This document shows positions 51,772 through 63,610 of a stretch of DNA of 64,000 nucleotides, in pieces. Made by a program: the position numbers and the translations under genes. The DNA comes from Mesomycoplasma bovoculi M165/69 (lineage in GTDB: Bacteria; Bacillota_I; Bacilli_A; Mycoplasmatales; Metamycoplasmataceae), in assembly GCF_000524555.1 (NCBI RefSeq), contig NZ_CP007154.1, forward strand, positions 124,001 through 188,000. Reading direction: 5' to 3'. The notes under the pieces are model-generated. The model worked only from the letters and a program-made list of their open reading frames with translations. It made no database searches and was not told the origin of the DNA. The first letter of the stretch is position 1. Each line of letters begins with the position of its first letter.

Positions 51772-53115
51772 ATGAAAATTAAAAAAATACTTTCAAGTTT
51801 AACTTTATTATTAATTCCAATATCAGTGGTTTCTTGTTTTCAATTTCAGACAAACAAAAGTGAACTCAAAAAAGAAGATTTGACTAAAAATGATTATAAA
51901 GATAATGAAGAAAAGTATACAAAATTTATGAATGAATTGTTTGGTTTTTTGGATAAATATGAACTAGACAATAATTTTTCTAATAATGTTTATTGACCTA
52001 ATCATTTAATAGAAAATAGATTTGGAGCACCTATTGATAAAGATGATTATCAACCAAGAACTTGAAAGGATTTGTTTAAATTATCTAATATTAGAGACTT
52101 TCAACAGTTTATTGCAAATCCTATTAATAATAAAGAAAAACATCTTAGCTTAGATAGTTTGCAAAAATTATTTGAGCTATCATTTCTAAATGGTGAAAAA
52201 TTAAATGATGTTTTAAAAACAGTTGATTTATATGTATATCAGTTGATAGATTCTCCATATGAATATAAAAAATATAAAACTTTGCCAATTTACATTAAAG
52301 AACAAAGTAACGTTATTTATATAAATCATATTTGGCAAGGTGTTATTAAAGAACACTTTAAACAATCTCTTGAAGGTCATCCAGCGGAAAGAGAATATCC
52401 TTACTATTGAAAAATTGTTAGAATTCCAAAAAATAAACAAGTAAAAATTAAGGAAATTAATGAGTTTGAAAAAATTCAAGAAATTAAAGATGAACTTGCT
52501 TCTAAATATAACAATTCTGACAACCAATTATTTTATAATGTTTTAAAACAAAAAAATGAAAAGATATTTGATTTTTTTGTTAAAAACCAAACAAAAAACA
52601 AAATAATGGCAAAATCACCTTGATTTTTAAACAAACTTGCAAGTTCATCATTAATTAGTTATGACAAACCATTTTTAGAAAATTACACAACTCAAATCAC
52701 AAATCCAAGTGATTTTCAAAGTTTTGTAAATAAAGTTATAAATTTAGATTCAAGTCAAACATCAAGACAAATATCTTTCAATTTTAGGAAAAGTTTTTTA
52801 AATGGACAAACTCCTGAAAGAGTTTTAAAAAACAACAACATTTTTATTTTAGAAACTTGAAAACCAATGTATTTTTCTGATTGATTACTTGTTAAAAAAC
52901 AAGATAACAACAATATTTATTTAACAACAGCTAAAACAAGTGATTTTGAATTTGAAGAACAATTACAAGATCATTTTAGCTTTGATAAAGTGGGTTTTCA
53001 AGTTATTGTTGTGCCAAAAACTCAAAAAATTACTTTTAATTATAAAACTAATTTCAAAGAACTTAATCAAGATTTTATAAAACAAGAGTTGAATTTTAAT
53101 ATAAATGGCAATTAG
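51772..53115 (+). CDS. Lipoprotein A of a tandem pair
   Basis: 447 residues. Signal peptide MKIKKILSSLTLLLIPI ends in a lipobox VVSC (Cys22). The mature protein is Phe/Asn/Lys/Asp-rich with many UGA Trp codons. It is nearly identical to lipoprotein B next door apart from a variable patch just after the lipobox, a short patch near residue 205 (GHPAEREYPYY against GHPSNGQYPYY) and the C-terminus. Family unrecognised. AAAGAGGCAAA precedes the ATG in both copies. Confidence 0.88.
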
Positions 53116-53218
53116 TTTTCTAAAGGTAATTTTCACATTTTACAAAACAATAGTTATACAAAGAACTATTTCAATCATATTACTGATAAATGAAAAATAT
53201 TTCTAAAAATTAAAAATA

Positions 53219-53227
53219 TGTTATAGT
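53219..53227 (+). promoter_or_regulatory. -10 promoter of lipoprotein B
   Basis: TGTTATAGT, the copy of the lipoprotein A promoter with one change in the hexamer (A to G at position 5), so probably weaker. Confidence 0.6.
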
Positions 53228-53256
53228 GTACCAAAAAGATTGAACAAAGAGGCAAA

Positions 53257-54585
53257 ATGAAAATTAAAAAAATACTTTCAAGTTTAACTTTATTATTAAT
53301 TCCAATATCAGTGGTTTCTTGTTTTCCATTAAAGGCAAGCGAAAACAAACTAAAAAAAGAAGATTTAACTAAAAATAATTATGGAAATAATGAAGAACAA
53401 TATACAAAATTTATGGAAGAATTGTTTGGTTTTTTGGATAAATATGAACTAGACAATAATTTTTCTAATAATGTTTATTGACCTAATCATTTAATAGAAA
53501 ATAGATTTTGAGCCCCTGATGATGGAGATGATTATGAACCAAGAACTTGAAAGGATTTGTTTAAATTATCTAATATTAGAGACTTTCAACAGTTTATTGC
53601 AAATCCTATTAATAATAAAGAAAAACATCTTAGCTTAGACAGTTTGCAAAAATTATTTGAGCTATCATTTCTAAATGGTGAAAAATTAAATGATGTTTTA
53701 AAAACAGTTGATTTATATGTATATCAGTTGATAGATTCTCCATATGAATATAAAAAATATAAAACTTTGCCAATTTACATTAAAAAACAAAGTAATGTTA
53801 TTTATATAAATCATATTTGGCAAGGTGTTATTAAAGAACACTTTAAATATCTTGTTCCAGGTCATCCATCAAACGGGCAATATCCTTACTATTGAAAAAT
53901 TGTTAGAGTCCCAAAAAATAAACAAGTAAAAATTAAGCGAATTGATCAATTTGAAAAAATTCAAGAAATTAAAGATGAACTTGCTTCTAAATATAACAAT
54001 TCTGACAATCAATTATTTTATAATTTTTTAACACAAAAAAACGAAAAGATATTTGATTTTTTTGTTAAAAACCAAACAAAAAACAAAATAATCGCAAAAT
54101 CACCTTGATTTTTAAACAAACTTGCAAGTTCATCATTAATTAGTTATGACAAACCATTTTTAGAAAATTACACAACTCAAATCACAAATCCAAGTGATTT
54201 CCAAAGCTTTGTAAATAAAGTTAGAAATTTAGATTCAAGTCAAACATCAAGGCAAATATCTTTCAATTTTAGGAAAAGTTTTTTAAATGGACAAACCCTT
54301 GATAGAGTTTTAAAAAACAACAACATTTTTATTTTAGAAACTTGAAAACCAATGTATTTTTCTGATTGATTACTTGTTAAAAAACAAGATAACAACAATA
54401 TTTATTTAACAACAGCTAAAACAAGTGATTTTGAATTTGAAGAACAATTACAAGATCATTTTAGCTTTGATAAAGTGGGTTTTCAAGCTATTGTTGTGCC
54501 AAAAACTCAAAAAATTACTTTTAATTATAAAACTAATTTCAAAGAACTTAATCAAGATTTTATAAAACAAGAAAGTGAAAATTAA
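53257..54585 (+). CDS. Lipoprotein B of a tandem pair
   Basis: 442 residues, same signal peptide and lipobox as lipoprotein A and long nucleotide-identical stretches, for example the segment after residue 98 (KDLFKLSNIRDFQQF). Ends QESENEN rather than the longer tail of A. Own promoter and ribosome-binding site were duplicated with it. Likely surface exposed; function unknown. Confidence 0.88.
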
Positions 54586-54943
54586 TAAAATTTTATTAAT
54601 TAAAAAACCATAAATAAAAAGATATTTTGTAGATTTGTGAAAAAATCCAACTAAATTTAACAAATTTGTATCAAAAAAAATTTTTTATATATAATTATTA
54701 CTTTTATTATGTTCGAAGACAAAAAATATTATTATTTTTATAAGTTTTATCAAATTTGGGCACTTAAATATAGTGATCCATCTTTTTGTCTTGAACAAAC
54801 TAGCCAAGATATTTTTGATAAATTCCCCATCGTTCTTCATTAGAGAAGGAACTTTTTTCTTCAAATATGAAGTTACCAAAATTGTTTAATAAATAATTTA
54901 TTTTTTATTTGTTTTTTAATTTTTAGTATAGGAATTTATATAT
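54586..54943. other. Gene-poor gap before potABCD, with a small ORF
   Basis: 358 bp. It contains one open frame, 54709-54843 (+, 44 codons, start MFEDKKYYYFYKF, aromatic-rich, with a Cys), which has no ribosome-binding site and no UGA codon. It could be a leader peptide for the transporter operon or chance. The remainder is AT-rich and holds nothing I can support. Confidence 0.35.
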
Positions 54944-56284
54944 ATGATAACCAACCAAAACAATATCATCATCTCTTTAGTCGATGTTGATAAGGAATTT
55001 GGCAATAGAAAAGTTTTAGACCAAATTAACCTTGACATTAAAAAAGGAGATTTTGTAACACTTTTAGGGCCATCAGGTTCTGGTAAAACTACTATTTTGC
55101 GTTTAATTGGTGGATTTGAGTGAGCTACTCGTGGTGAAATTAAATTTGAAGGAATCGATATCAAAGATGTTTCAGCTAATAAACGTGAAACAGCAACTAT
55201 TTTTCAAGACTATGCGCTTTTTCCACACTTATCAGTGCGTGGAAACATTGAGTTTGGGCTTAAGTTAAAACGTATTGCAAAAAATAAAGCTGATATTCCT
55301 GCATCAGTTTGAGAAAAATTGGAAAAATCAAAGCAACAATGAATCAAAAAACGTGATCAAAAAATTGCTGAATTAACCAAATTACAAAACGAAATAGATG
55401 CTAAACTAGAATCTGGAAATTTAACAGAAAAAGCTAGACATAAATTGCAGGAACAACTAGATGATTCAGATTTTAGATACTCTAATTGAGAAAATTATGT
55501 TCATGCAAAAACAGAACAGTTTGAGAAAAAATATTTAACACGCAAAATTACCAAAGAAGAAATAGATGCTGAAATCAAAAATATTATTGAACTTGTTGGA
55601 TTAACAGGTCATGAAAATAAAGCAATTCATCAACTTTCAGGTGGGCAAAAACAACGTGTGGCTTTGGCTCGTTCACTTGTTATTGAACCCGAAATTGTAC
55701 TTTTAGATGAACCTCTTTCAGCTTTGGATGCAAAAATTCGTGACAAAATGCGTGTATTTTTAAAAAATATTCAACAAAAATTAGGACTTACTTTTATTTT
55801 TGTTACTCACGACCAGGATGAAGCACTTCAACTTTCAGATAAAATCGCAGTTATTCGTGATGGGAAAATTGCGCAATATGATGAACCTAAACAAATTTAT
55901 GACTATCCAATTAACAAATGAATAGCTAATTTTATAGGTGATTCTAATTTTTTTGATGCTAAATTTATTGATAAAAATAAGGTTGAAATTCTTGGTAAAC
56001 AACTTTATACTATTCACCAAGAATTTCAACCAGGTGAAATTTTAGATGCATTAATTCGACCAGAAGATATTGACATTGATTTGAATTCAGGATATTTTGA
56101 AGGAACAATTGAACAAAATATTTACAAAGGCTCATATTATTGAGTGACAATTAATGTTGGACAAAAAATTCATGTAGAAACTAATGATTATTATGAAATT
56201 GGTCAAAAAGTCTTTTTAAAATGAGACGACGATGCTATTCACTTAATGAGAAAAGAAAATCTTGCAAAGGAAGACAATGATTAA
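54944..56284 (+). CDS. potA: Spermidine/putrescine ABC transporter ATPase
   Basis: 446 residues, longer than the usual about 370. [16 protein letters not shown] (Walker A), [18 protein letters not shown] (signature) and [11 protein letters not shown] (Walker B) are normal. Between the Q-loop ([19 protein letters not shown]) and the signature sits an about 110-residue charged, coiled-coil-like insert, known from mycoplasma PotA. C-terminal TOBE-like regulatory domain. Hydrolyses ATP to drive polyamine import. Overlaps potB by 8 nt. Confidence 0.93.
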
Positions 56285-57125
56285 AATAAATGATGCATGG
56301 TCCAGATTTAAATCTAATTTAAATTTTAGACTTTCACTTGTGATTCCTTATGCTATTTTTGCCTTGATTTTTATCATTATTCCTTTAATTTTATTGCTAG
56401 TTAAAGCAGTGACGCCTCCAGTGCCTAATGTTAAATTTGACAATTATATTTTAACTAAAGATAAAACAACTTGAGTTATCATTGGCCGTTCTGTTTTTGT
56501 AGGATTGCTTTGTGCACTAGTTTGTTTAGTCCTAGCTTTTCCCTATGCTTTCATTGCTGCTAATAGCAAATCTAAGGCTTTTAAAATTTATTCACTTTCA
56601 TTAATTGTTTCACCACTGATTATTTTTACAATTGCTAAAGTGTTTGCTCTTCGTTCATTATTTTTGGCTATTTTTGACCAAAATGACTTAAATAACAACT
56701 ATTTTTTACTGGTGGGGCTAATTTTTTTGAATTTTCCTTTTATGGTTTTACCGCTTTATTCAGTGCTGCGTGATATGCCCAAAAATCTTTTAGAAGCAGC
56801 ATCTGATTTGGGTTACAACCACTTTCAATCAATTATTAAAGTTGTGATTCCTTATAGTATTAAAGCAATTTTTTCGGGAATTGCCTTAGTGTTTTTAATG
56901 GCAGCAACTTCAATTGTAATTTCAGACAAATTGTTGCCAAATGGTTCACAAAACCAATTGATTGGAAACTTGATTAATAATTCAACTAATCCAGCTAATC
57001 CTTTTGACTTAGCACGTGTTTCTTCACTTGTGCTTGTAACTTTGTTAGTTTTTATAGGTATTTATGGCATTCTTTATTTTGCTCCAATTGTAATTATGAA
57101 GATTAAAGGATTTAAATATGACTAA
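56277..57125 (+). CDS. potB: Spermidine/putrescine permease PotB
   Basis: 282 residues from ATG 56277 with AAAGGA upstream. Six membrane helices; the EAA loop is EAASDLGYNHFQSIIKVVIP. Forms the membrane channel with PotC. Its stop overlaps the potC start. Confidence 0.92.
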
Positions 57126-57963
57126 AATTAGTCCAATCATAACTAAAATTTGGGATTTTCTCATTCAAAGAGAAATTTGAAAAAAAAGCTATGTTTGACT
57201 ATTACTTTTGCTTTTTTATATCCCAATTTTTACAGGTTCAGTTTTTGCGTTTAATGCACCTTCAAAAAAAGGTTTTATTTCATCAACTTGAAATAAATTT
57301 TCCTTGCAAGCTTTTTATGATTTAAGTAATGAAGGTTTTGGTAATGCTCTTGTTAATACAATAATTATTGCTTTAGTCACTGCTTTTGTAGTTGTAAGTT
57401 TATCACTCATTACTGTTTTTGCACTTTGAAGGCAAAAAAGTAAAACAGCTAAATCATATGTAAGTTTAACTTCAAATGTACCACTAATTAATCCTGATGT
57501 AATTACAGCTGTGGCAATGGCCACTATTTTAACTAGTATGTTTGGAGTGCTAGCTGCAACATCAGAAGGTTTAGCTCGTGCAATTGTTTCACACATTGTT
57601 ATGACTTTGCCGTATGGAATTTTACTTTTACATCCTAGAAGTGAAAAATTTCCACTAACTTTATTTGAAGCCGCTCAGGATTTGGGTTATTCTAAGTTAC
57701 AAGCTTGGTTTTTAGTTTACTTAAAATATATGATGCCAGCAATTACTTCTACTTTAGTTGTTGTAATCTTTTTATCTTTTGATGATTTTATTTTGACTAA
57801 AATAACTTCTAATACCCAAACAGTTGGAACCCTTTTATATCAAGGGACATTTAAAACATGAGCACTACTGCTTGGAACATTTATGCTCTTTTTTGTAGTA
57901 GTTGGTAACATTATTTGAATTTATCTAAAAACTAAAAAGGATAAAAAATGAACACAAAAATAA
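57118..57963 (+). CDS. potC: Spermidine/putrescine permease PotC
   Basis: 281 residues, six membrane helices, EAA loop EAAQDLGYSKLQAWFLVYLKYMMPAI. The C-terminus passes a UGA Trp and ends in the potD start region, overlapping it by 16 nt. Confidence 0.93.
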
Positions 57964-59684
57964 AAAAATGATTTTTTAAATCAGCTATTTTTGCTGGACT
58001 TTTTAGTGCAATTGGACTTGTAGCTTATTTTAAAATTCAAACTCCGTTTAAACCTGTAGTTTACAATTATGAATCTTATATTTCAAAAACTGGAAAAGAA
58101 AGAATTGACCAAGATTTTAACTACCGCGAGTTTGGAGACTTAAGTGAATTTACTCGAGCAATCGAGGATAATCGAACAATTGCAGGTGTAGGTTCTGATT
58201 TTCAAATCGCTAGATTAGTACAAAAAAAATTATTACAAAAAATCAATTATGCAAAGCTTTTTCCCAATTGAGATGTTGCTGGTGCTTTTAAAGTGTCAAA
58301 TAATTATTCAACCCTAACTAAAGAAGCAAAACAAGAATTTATTAATAAAAAAAGAGCTGCCTTTGTCAAAATGTTTCGTCCTGAAATAGTTGCTCATATT
58401 GATAAATATGACAAATATATGCATGATGACCAAGGTAAACCAATTGATGTTGACCATGATGGTATTCCTGATCATTTTTGAGAATTTTTTATTCCTTATT
58501 ATACTCAAGACAAAGTTATGGCTTACACCATTGGGGATTATGATGTTGATGGCAAAGACAAAAATGGTCATGACATTAAAGTTCGCAAAAATATGCGTAA
58601 ATTCATGGATAAGTGAAGTCCTGAAGAAAAAAAAGAAATTCAAGAAAAAGGAATTCGATTTAAGGATCAAAGCTTAGCTGGCATTGGGACTTCTTTGCGT
58701 CAACATGGTTATAAATATTTTGAGTGAACTGAATCTATGTTTGATAATTTACTCATTGGAACTGAAAAGTTAAATGAATATGGAACAGAAATTAATGAAA
58801 AAAATTATAAGCAAATAGTTGATGCTTTCATTAATTATATTGGAGCTATTAGTGGTCATCCTTACACTGATTTAAAACATAATGTTTTTAAAACATCAGG
58901 TCTTGAGTTGGCAAACTCAGTCATCGACCCTAGTTTAAATCAAGATGTTGGTCTCCTTTATAATGGAGATGCTTTAGATGCTAATTTTTCAAAGGATAAT
59001 TATGAAATTTTAGAAGAAGAAAATACCATTAGGATCATTAGACCAAAAAATAATTTAACATTATTAGATGGTTGGGTAATCTTAGCATCTACACCTGAAG
59101 ATACAACTGATAAACTTTATCACACTTTGTATGAAAGTATTTTTAAAGGTGAAGATTTTACACTTGATGAAATGCTAAAACATACTGCAGTTGAAACAAA
59201 GTACAATTGAAAACTTAATGATGAAACTGAAAAGTATGAAAAACAATCAGGACAAGGTTATTCATTTGATTTTTCTTCAGTTCCAAGTATGGAGAATTTT
59301 GATTATATAAATTACACACCAACCTTTCAAAAATCATATGATTTTTTTAGAAAATTTTACTTTAATGATGATGTAGCTACTGTTAAAGAAAATGAAGATG
59401 GTGATGAAATTTATCTATTATTAAATAAGGATTCGCAAATAATTACAAATCCAGATGATTTAACATTTGATAAAGTTTTAGCAAATGCATCAGATCCTAA
59501 AACCCTTAAGTCACTTAATATGTATTTGACTCAACAACCTGAACAAACATTGCGTGGTAACTTACCAACAGAAGAAAACAAAGATGAAGGTAGATATTCA
59601 TTAACTTATACATTTTTAAAACCTATTGACGAACATCTTCTTTCTTTAATTAGAACATACTATACATTAAAAACAAAAAACTAA
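57948..59684 (+). CDS. potD: Polyamine-binding protein PotD with Asp-rich loops
   Basis: 578 residues, larger than the about 350 of E. coli PotD. N-terminal anchor (about 8-28) without lipobox, so it is probably held in the membrane. A solute-binding fold follows (PVVYNYESYI early). Residues 167-175 (DVDHDGIPD) and 197-204 (DYDVDGKD) have the DxDxDG pattern of calcium-binding loops. Last gene of potABCD, translationally coupled to potC. Confidence 0.85.
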
Positions 59685-59698
59685 AGTATATAAAAATA

Positions 59699-59737
59699 AA
59701 AAAAGTGGAAATTTGAAACATAATTTCCACTTTTTTC
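59699..59737 (+). terminator. Terminator of potABCD
   Basis: AAAAGTGGAAAT / ATTTCCACTTTT with an 11-nt loop and T-tract. Confidence 0.85.
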
Positions 59738-59841
59738 TAAATTAAAAGTTAGATTAAAAAATATTTGAGAAAAGAACAGGAAAATTATATAAAAACAATT
59801 GAAAAAATTACAATATAAATGAAAAACAATTAAAATACAGA

Positions 59842-59877
59842 AAAATAAAATCTCCCTAAATAGGGAGATTTTATTTT
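59842..59877. terminator. 17-bp bidirectional hairpin
   Basis: Perfect 17-bp stem (AAAATAAAATCTCCCTA and its complement) around a 2-nt AA centre, between convergent potD and the repeat protein. A- and T-rich on both flanks, so it can terminate either strand. Confidence 0.75.
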
Positions 59878-59943
59878 GGCCATTCTACTATAAAAAAATA
59901 TTAAAAGATTTACAACCAATATTTTTTGTATTTTTTAAAATTA

Positions 59944-60498
59944 TTAACCGAAGTGTTTTTTTATTCACTCAATGTTTTGTTGTAATTGTTGTTGTTGGAG
60001 TTTAGTATTGTATCTTTCCTTAGATAACTTCTCTCTTTGTTCAGGATCTTTAGTTTCAGCAATTTCTTTTTTTAATTTTTCTGCTTTCTGTTTTAAAGTA
60101 TTATTTACCGCTTCACCTGAAGTTGAACTTTGTGTGGTGGTACTTGCTGCTTTCTGTTTTTCTGCTTCCTCTGCTGCTTTCTGTTTTTCTGCTTCCTCTG
60201 CTGCTTTCTGTTTTTCTGCTTCCTCTGCTGCTTTCTGTTTTTCTGCTTCCTCTGCTGCTTTCTGTTTTTCTGCTTCCTCTGCTGCTTTCTGTTTTTCTGC
60301 TTCCTCTGCTGCTTTCTGTTTTTCTGCTTCCTCTGCTGCTTTCTGTTTTTGCTGCTCTTGTTCTTTGGTAGTTAATTTTTCAGTATCTTTACTTTTATCA
60401 CTACTTCGACTTTGAGTTACACCAACTGAAATTCCAATTATTGTCCCAATAGCTAGCACACTACCAATTCCAATAAATAATTTTTTATTTTTTAACAT
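59944..60498 (-). CDS. Anchored repeat protein (TolA-like helix)
   Basis: 184 residues. Glycine-rich N-terminal anchor (about 6-28), then a Lys/Glu/Gln spacer, then seven identical 9-residue units KQKAAEEAE (about 52-114) plus a partial one, a Ser/Thr linker, a second charged helix (KQKAEKLKKEIAET) and a C-terminal WIKKHFG reached through UGA. The repeats predict a long single alpha-helix like TolA domain II. Likely spans or extends from the membrane. AAAGGACT precedes the start. Confidence 0.82.
60146..60350 (-). repeat. 27-bp tandem repeat, seven identical copies
   Basis: Seven exact 27-bp copies (60146-60334) and a 16-bp remainder within the anchored repeat protein gene. The period is a multiple of three, so copy-number change would lengthen or shorten the helix without a frameshift. 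Confidence 0.95.
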
Positions 60499-60742
60499 AT
60501 AGTCCTTTCTATAAATCTATTATTTACATACTTATAAGTTTTTTTTACAATTATTGTTCAAAACTATTAAATCTAAGTACACATTAAGATTAAAATAAAT
60601 TATATCATAAGATAACCTTAATTTGGATTAAAAATGAAAAAATCAAAAATTATACTAAACGAAAATTAAATAATTTCATTTGATCATTTTTATATAAAAG
60701 TTTACACTTTTAGTTTGAATTAATACTAAATAAATTAAAAAA

Positions 60743-61879
60743 TTAGAATAACTTTTTAATTTCCTCCACTTTATTTAATTCTTCTCAAGGTAAATTTAAC
60801 TCTTCGCGTCCATAGTGTCCATAGGTTGCAGTATTTTGATAAATTGGACTTTGTAACCTTAAATTTTTAATTACAGAAGACAATTTCAAGTCAAAAACTT
60901 TATTAATAATTTCAATAGTTTTTTCAGTTGAAATTATTAAATTTTTGGCGTATGAAATTGCAATGGAAATTGGTTTTGGAATACCAATTGCATAACTAAG
61001 TTGTAATTCAATAGCATCTGCAACTCCTGCAGCTACTAAATTTTTGGCAACTCATCGTGCTGCATAAGCACCTGAACGATCAACTTTAGTATAATCTTTT
61101 CCACTATAAGCTCCACCGCCATGATGACAAGCATCACCATATGAATCAATAATTATCTTACGACCAGTTAGTCCAGTATCTCCAATAGGCCCACCAATTA
61201 CAAATTTACCTGTTGGATTAATTAATACTTCAAAATCAGTGTTTAATCCATATTGTCTTGCAACTTTTTTCATAATTTCTTCTTTTATAAAATTATGAAA
61301 GTGTTCCTTATTATAGTTAGCTGAATGTTGGATGGACATAAGAATTTTGTTGATTTTAGGATTTGACTTACTAAAATCAATTTCCACTTGAGATTTCATA
61401 TCAGCCCTTGCATCTTGAAATTGAGGATTATTTATCCTTTGATTTTCAGCAAGTTTTACAAGTTCATGAGCTAGTGTTGAAGCTAAAGGCATGTATGTTT
61501 TGGTTTCGTTGCAAGCAAAACCATAAACAACTCCTTGGTCGCCAGCTCCTAAATCACCATCTGCTTGATCAACGCCTTGGGAAATATCAGCACTTTGAGA
61601 ATTAACATTTGAAATGATTGTAAAATCATTTTCAGTATAGCCAATAGCAAGTAATATTTCTCAAGCAGTTTTAACAAAATCAACATAAGCAGTAGTTTTA
61701 ATTTCACCACCTATAATAATTAGTCTGTTAGAAGCCATAGTTTCTACAGCAACTCTAGCATTTGGATCTTGTTCTAAAATTTTATCTAAAATTGCATCAC
61801 TTATTTGATCACAAATTTTATCTGGATGTCCTTTGCCAACTGATTCAGCTACAGACAATGTTTTTTGAAATGTGTTCAT
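60743..61879 (-). CDS. metK: S-adenosylmethionine synthetase
   Basis: 378 residues. [56 protein letters not shown] and [15 protein letters not shown] are the diagnostic motifs. Makes SAM from methionine and ATP; serves the methylases here (rsmD, trmB, trmD). Stop at 60743 after LF. Confidence 0.96.
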
Positions 61880-62075
61880 AAATTCCTTATTATGTAAAAG
61901 TTAAAAAATATTATGAACAAAGTATTGTAAGTTACGGCTAATTTGATATTATATATTTTTTTAATTTTTTTGTGATTAATTTATTAAAAAATAAATTTTT
62001 TGTTTGCTTTTTTTCAAAAAAGTGGTATGGAAACAATATAATTTTTGTATTTATAATTTATTTTAAGGATAATTG

Positions 62076-63455
62076 ATGATTTTTAAAAAGCGATTTTTTA
62101 TTTTAGGGGGTTCTGCATTAATTGGAACTTTGGCTATTGGTGTTGGTTTAGGGATTGGATTATCAACTAAAAAAAACTTTGCTAAGATCGAAGAACAAGA
62201 ATTATTTGAAAATAAAAATGAAACAGAAACTGTTCAAGAAACATTGAAAAATATGCACAACTTGTGAAATAAAGGGATATTTTTTCCCACAAGTTTATTA
62301 AAACATCAAGAAGATATAGATTATTTTTTAGATAATTTACCCGATGATTTATGAGGGCAATATGAACATAATACAAATTTTATAAAAATGAATGTTAGTA
62401 TTATTAATTTGTCTCATTTTTACTTAAAATCTCAATTAGCAATTAATCCTAATTTTTTTGAAAATAATTATAAAAAATGAGATACATTTTTCGAAAAATT
62501 AAAAGCAGCTCTTATTAAAAAATATCCAAATTATAAATCTGCAATTAGTAATAAATTGCATTTACTTTATAATAAATACAAGATTATAAATGAAGATTTA
62601 TATGATAAATACAAATTTATAAATAACTACTTTACAAAAGAAAATAATAACTCAATCCAAAATTGAGAAGTGAATTATACTGAAGAAGATAAAAAACAAG
62701 CAGAAGAGAAATTGAATCCATTAAGAATAATATGAAATCGTTTTCCATCTTTTCGCTGAGATAACTTGCTAACAACCCAAGGACAAATCAATTATTTTTT
62801 AAATAATTTACCAAATAATTTGGAATTTCCATCTGAATGATTACGTTCATCTAGTTTAGAAAACTTGGTAGCTTTCTATCTTAATTCTCAATTAGCAGTA
62901 AATCCTAATTTTTTTGCTAATGATTATAAAAAAATTAGTGAATTTTTTGAAAAATTAGAACTTTCTCTAATTAATAAATACCCAGCATATAGAATTATCA
63001 TTAGTGAATATTTTAATATTTTTTATATTCAAATACAAAGGAATTCAATAAATAAAAATAATAATTCAAGTCAAAATTTAATATCTACTGAAACTAATTA
63101 TAATAAAGAAGACAAAAAAGAAGTTGAAGAAAAATTAAACCCTTTAAAAGGATTGTGAAATTTAACTGGAATTTTTTTAACAAAAAATAATTTACTAACA
63201 ACCCAAGGACAAATCAATTATTTTTTAAATAATTTACCAGATAATATAGATCTAAGTTCTGAAAATCTTTTCGCTTTTAATTTATTAGGTTTTTATTTGA
63301 AGTCCCAATTAACAATTAATCCTAATTTTTTTAATGATGATGGTGAGAAAAAGTGAAATGAATTTTTTAAAAAATTGGAAACAGCTCTTATTAAAAAATA
63401 CCCAAGTCAAGAAAATGATATTAAAAATATGTTCAAACACAATAGCATATATTAA
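62076..63455 (+). CDS. Anchored surface protein with three internal repeats
   Basis: 459 residues from ATG 62076 (AAGGAT upstream). N-terminal glycine-rich anchor FFILGGSALIGTLAIGVGLGI. Three about 100-residue units follow (near 60-150, 210-310 and 360-455), each with the order W..., then YFLNNLP, then FYLKSQLAINPNFF, then FFEKL..ALIKKYP. Units 2 and 3 share about 50 nearly identical bases (62766-62816 and 63192-63242). Aromatic and Asn-rich, probably outside the cell. Family not recognised. Confidence 0.8.
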
Positions 63456-63610
63456 AATTAAAAGTTTAAATTTTTAGTTGAAATCAATTAATAAATATTT
63501 GTGATTTATTTAAAAAAAACATTTTAATATTTTATGAAATTGCATAATCACTAATATTAATGTAAAATTTATGGGAACATAAATTATATATAGTATGAAA
63601 AGGACATTTT

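Larger units (their letters stand above)
51725..54585 (+). repeat. Tandem gene duplication (two about 1.4-kb units)
   Basis: Unit 1 (about 51725-53100) and unit 2 (about 53210-54575) are offset by 1485 bp. Similarity starts upstream of the -10 box (AAAAATATGTTATA) and runs to just before the stop codons. The 100-bp spacer between them is unrelated. Confidence 0.9.

Noticed and set aside
60146-60350. Possible CRISPR array
   Set aside because: The copies are directly adjacent with no spacers and encode protein in frame.
60123-60415. Plus-strand frames rich in Cys, Phe and Leu over the 27-bp repeat
   Set aside because: These are antisense readings of the tandem repeat; they carry no start signal and the minus-strand frame has anchor, ribosome-binding site and sensible composition.
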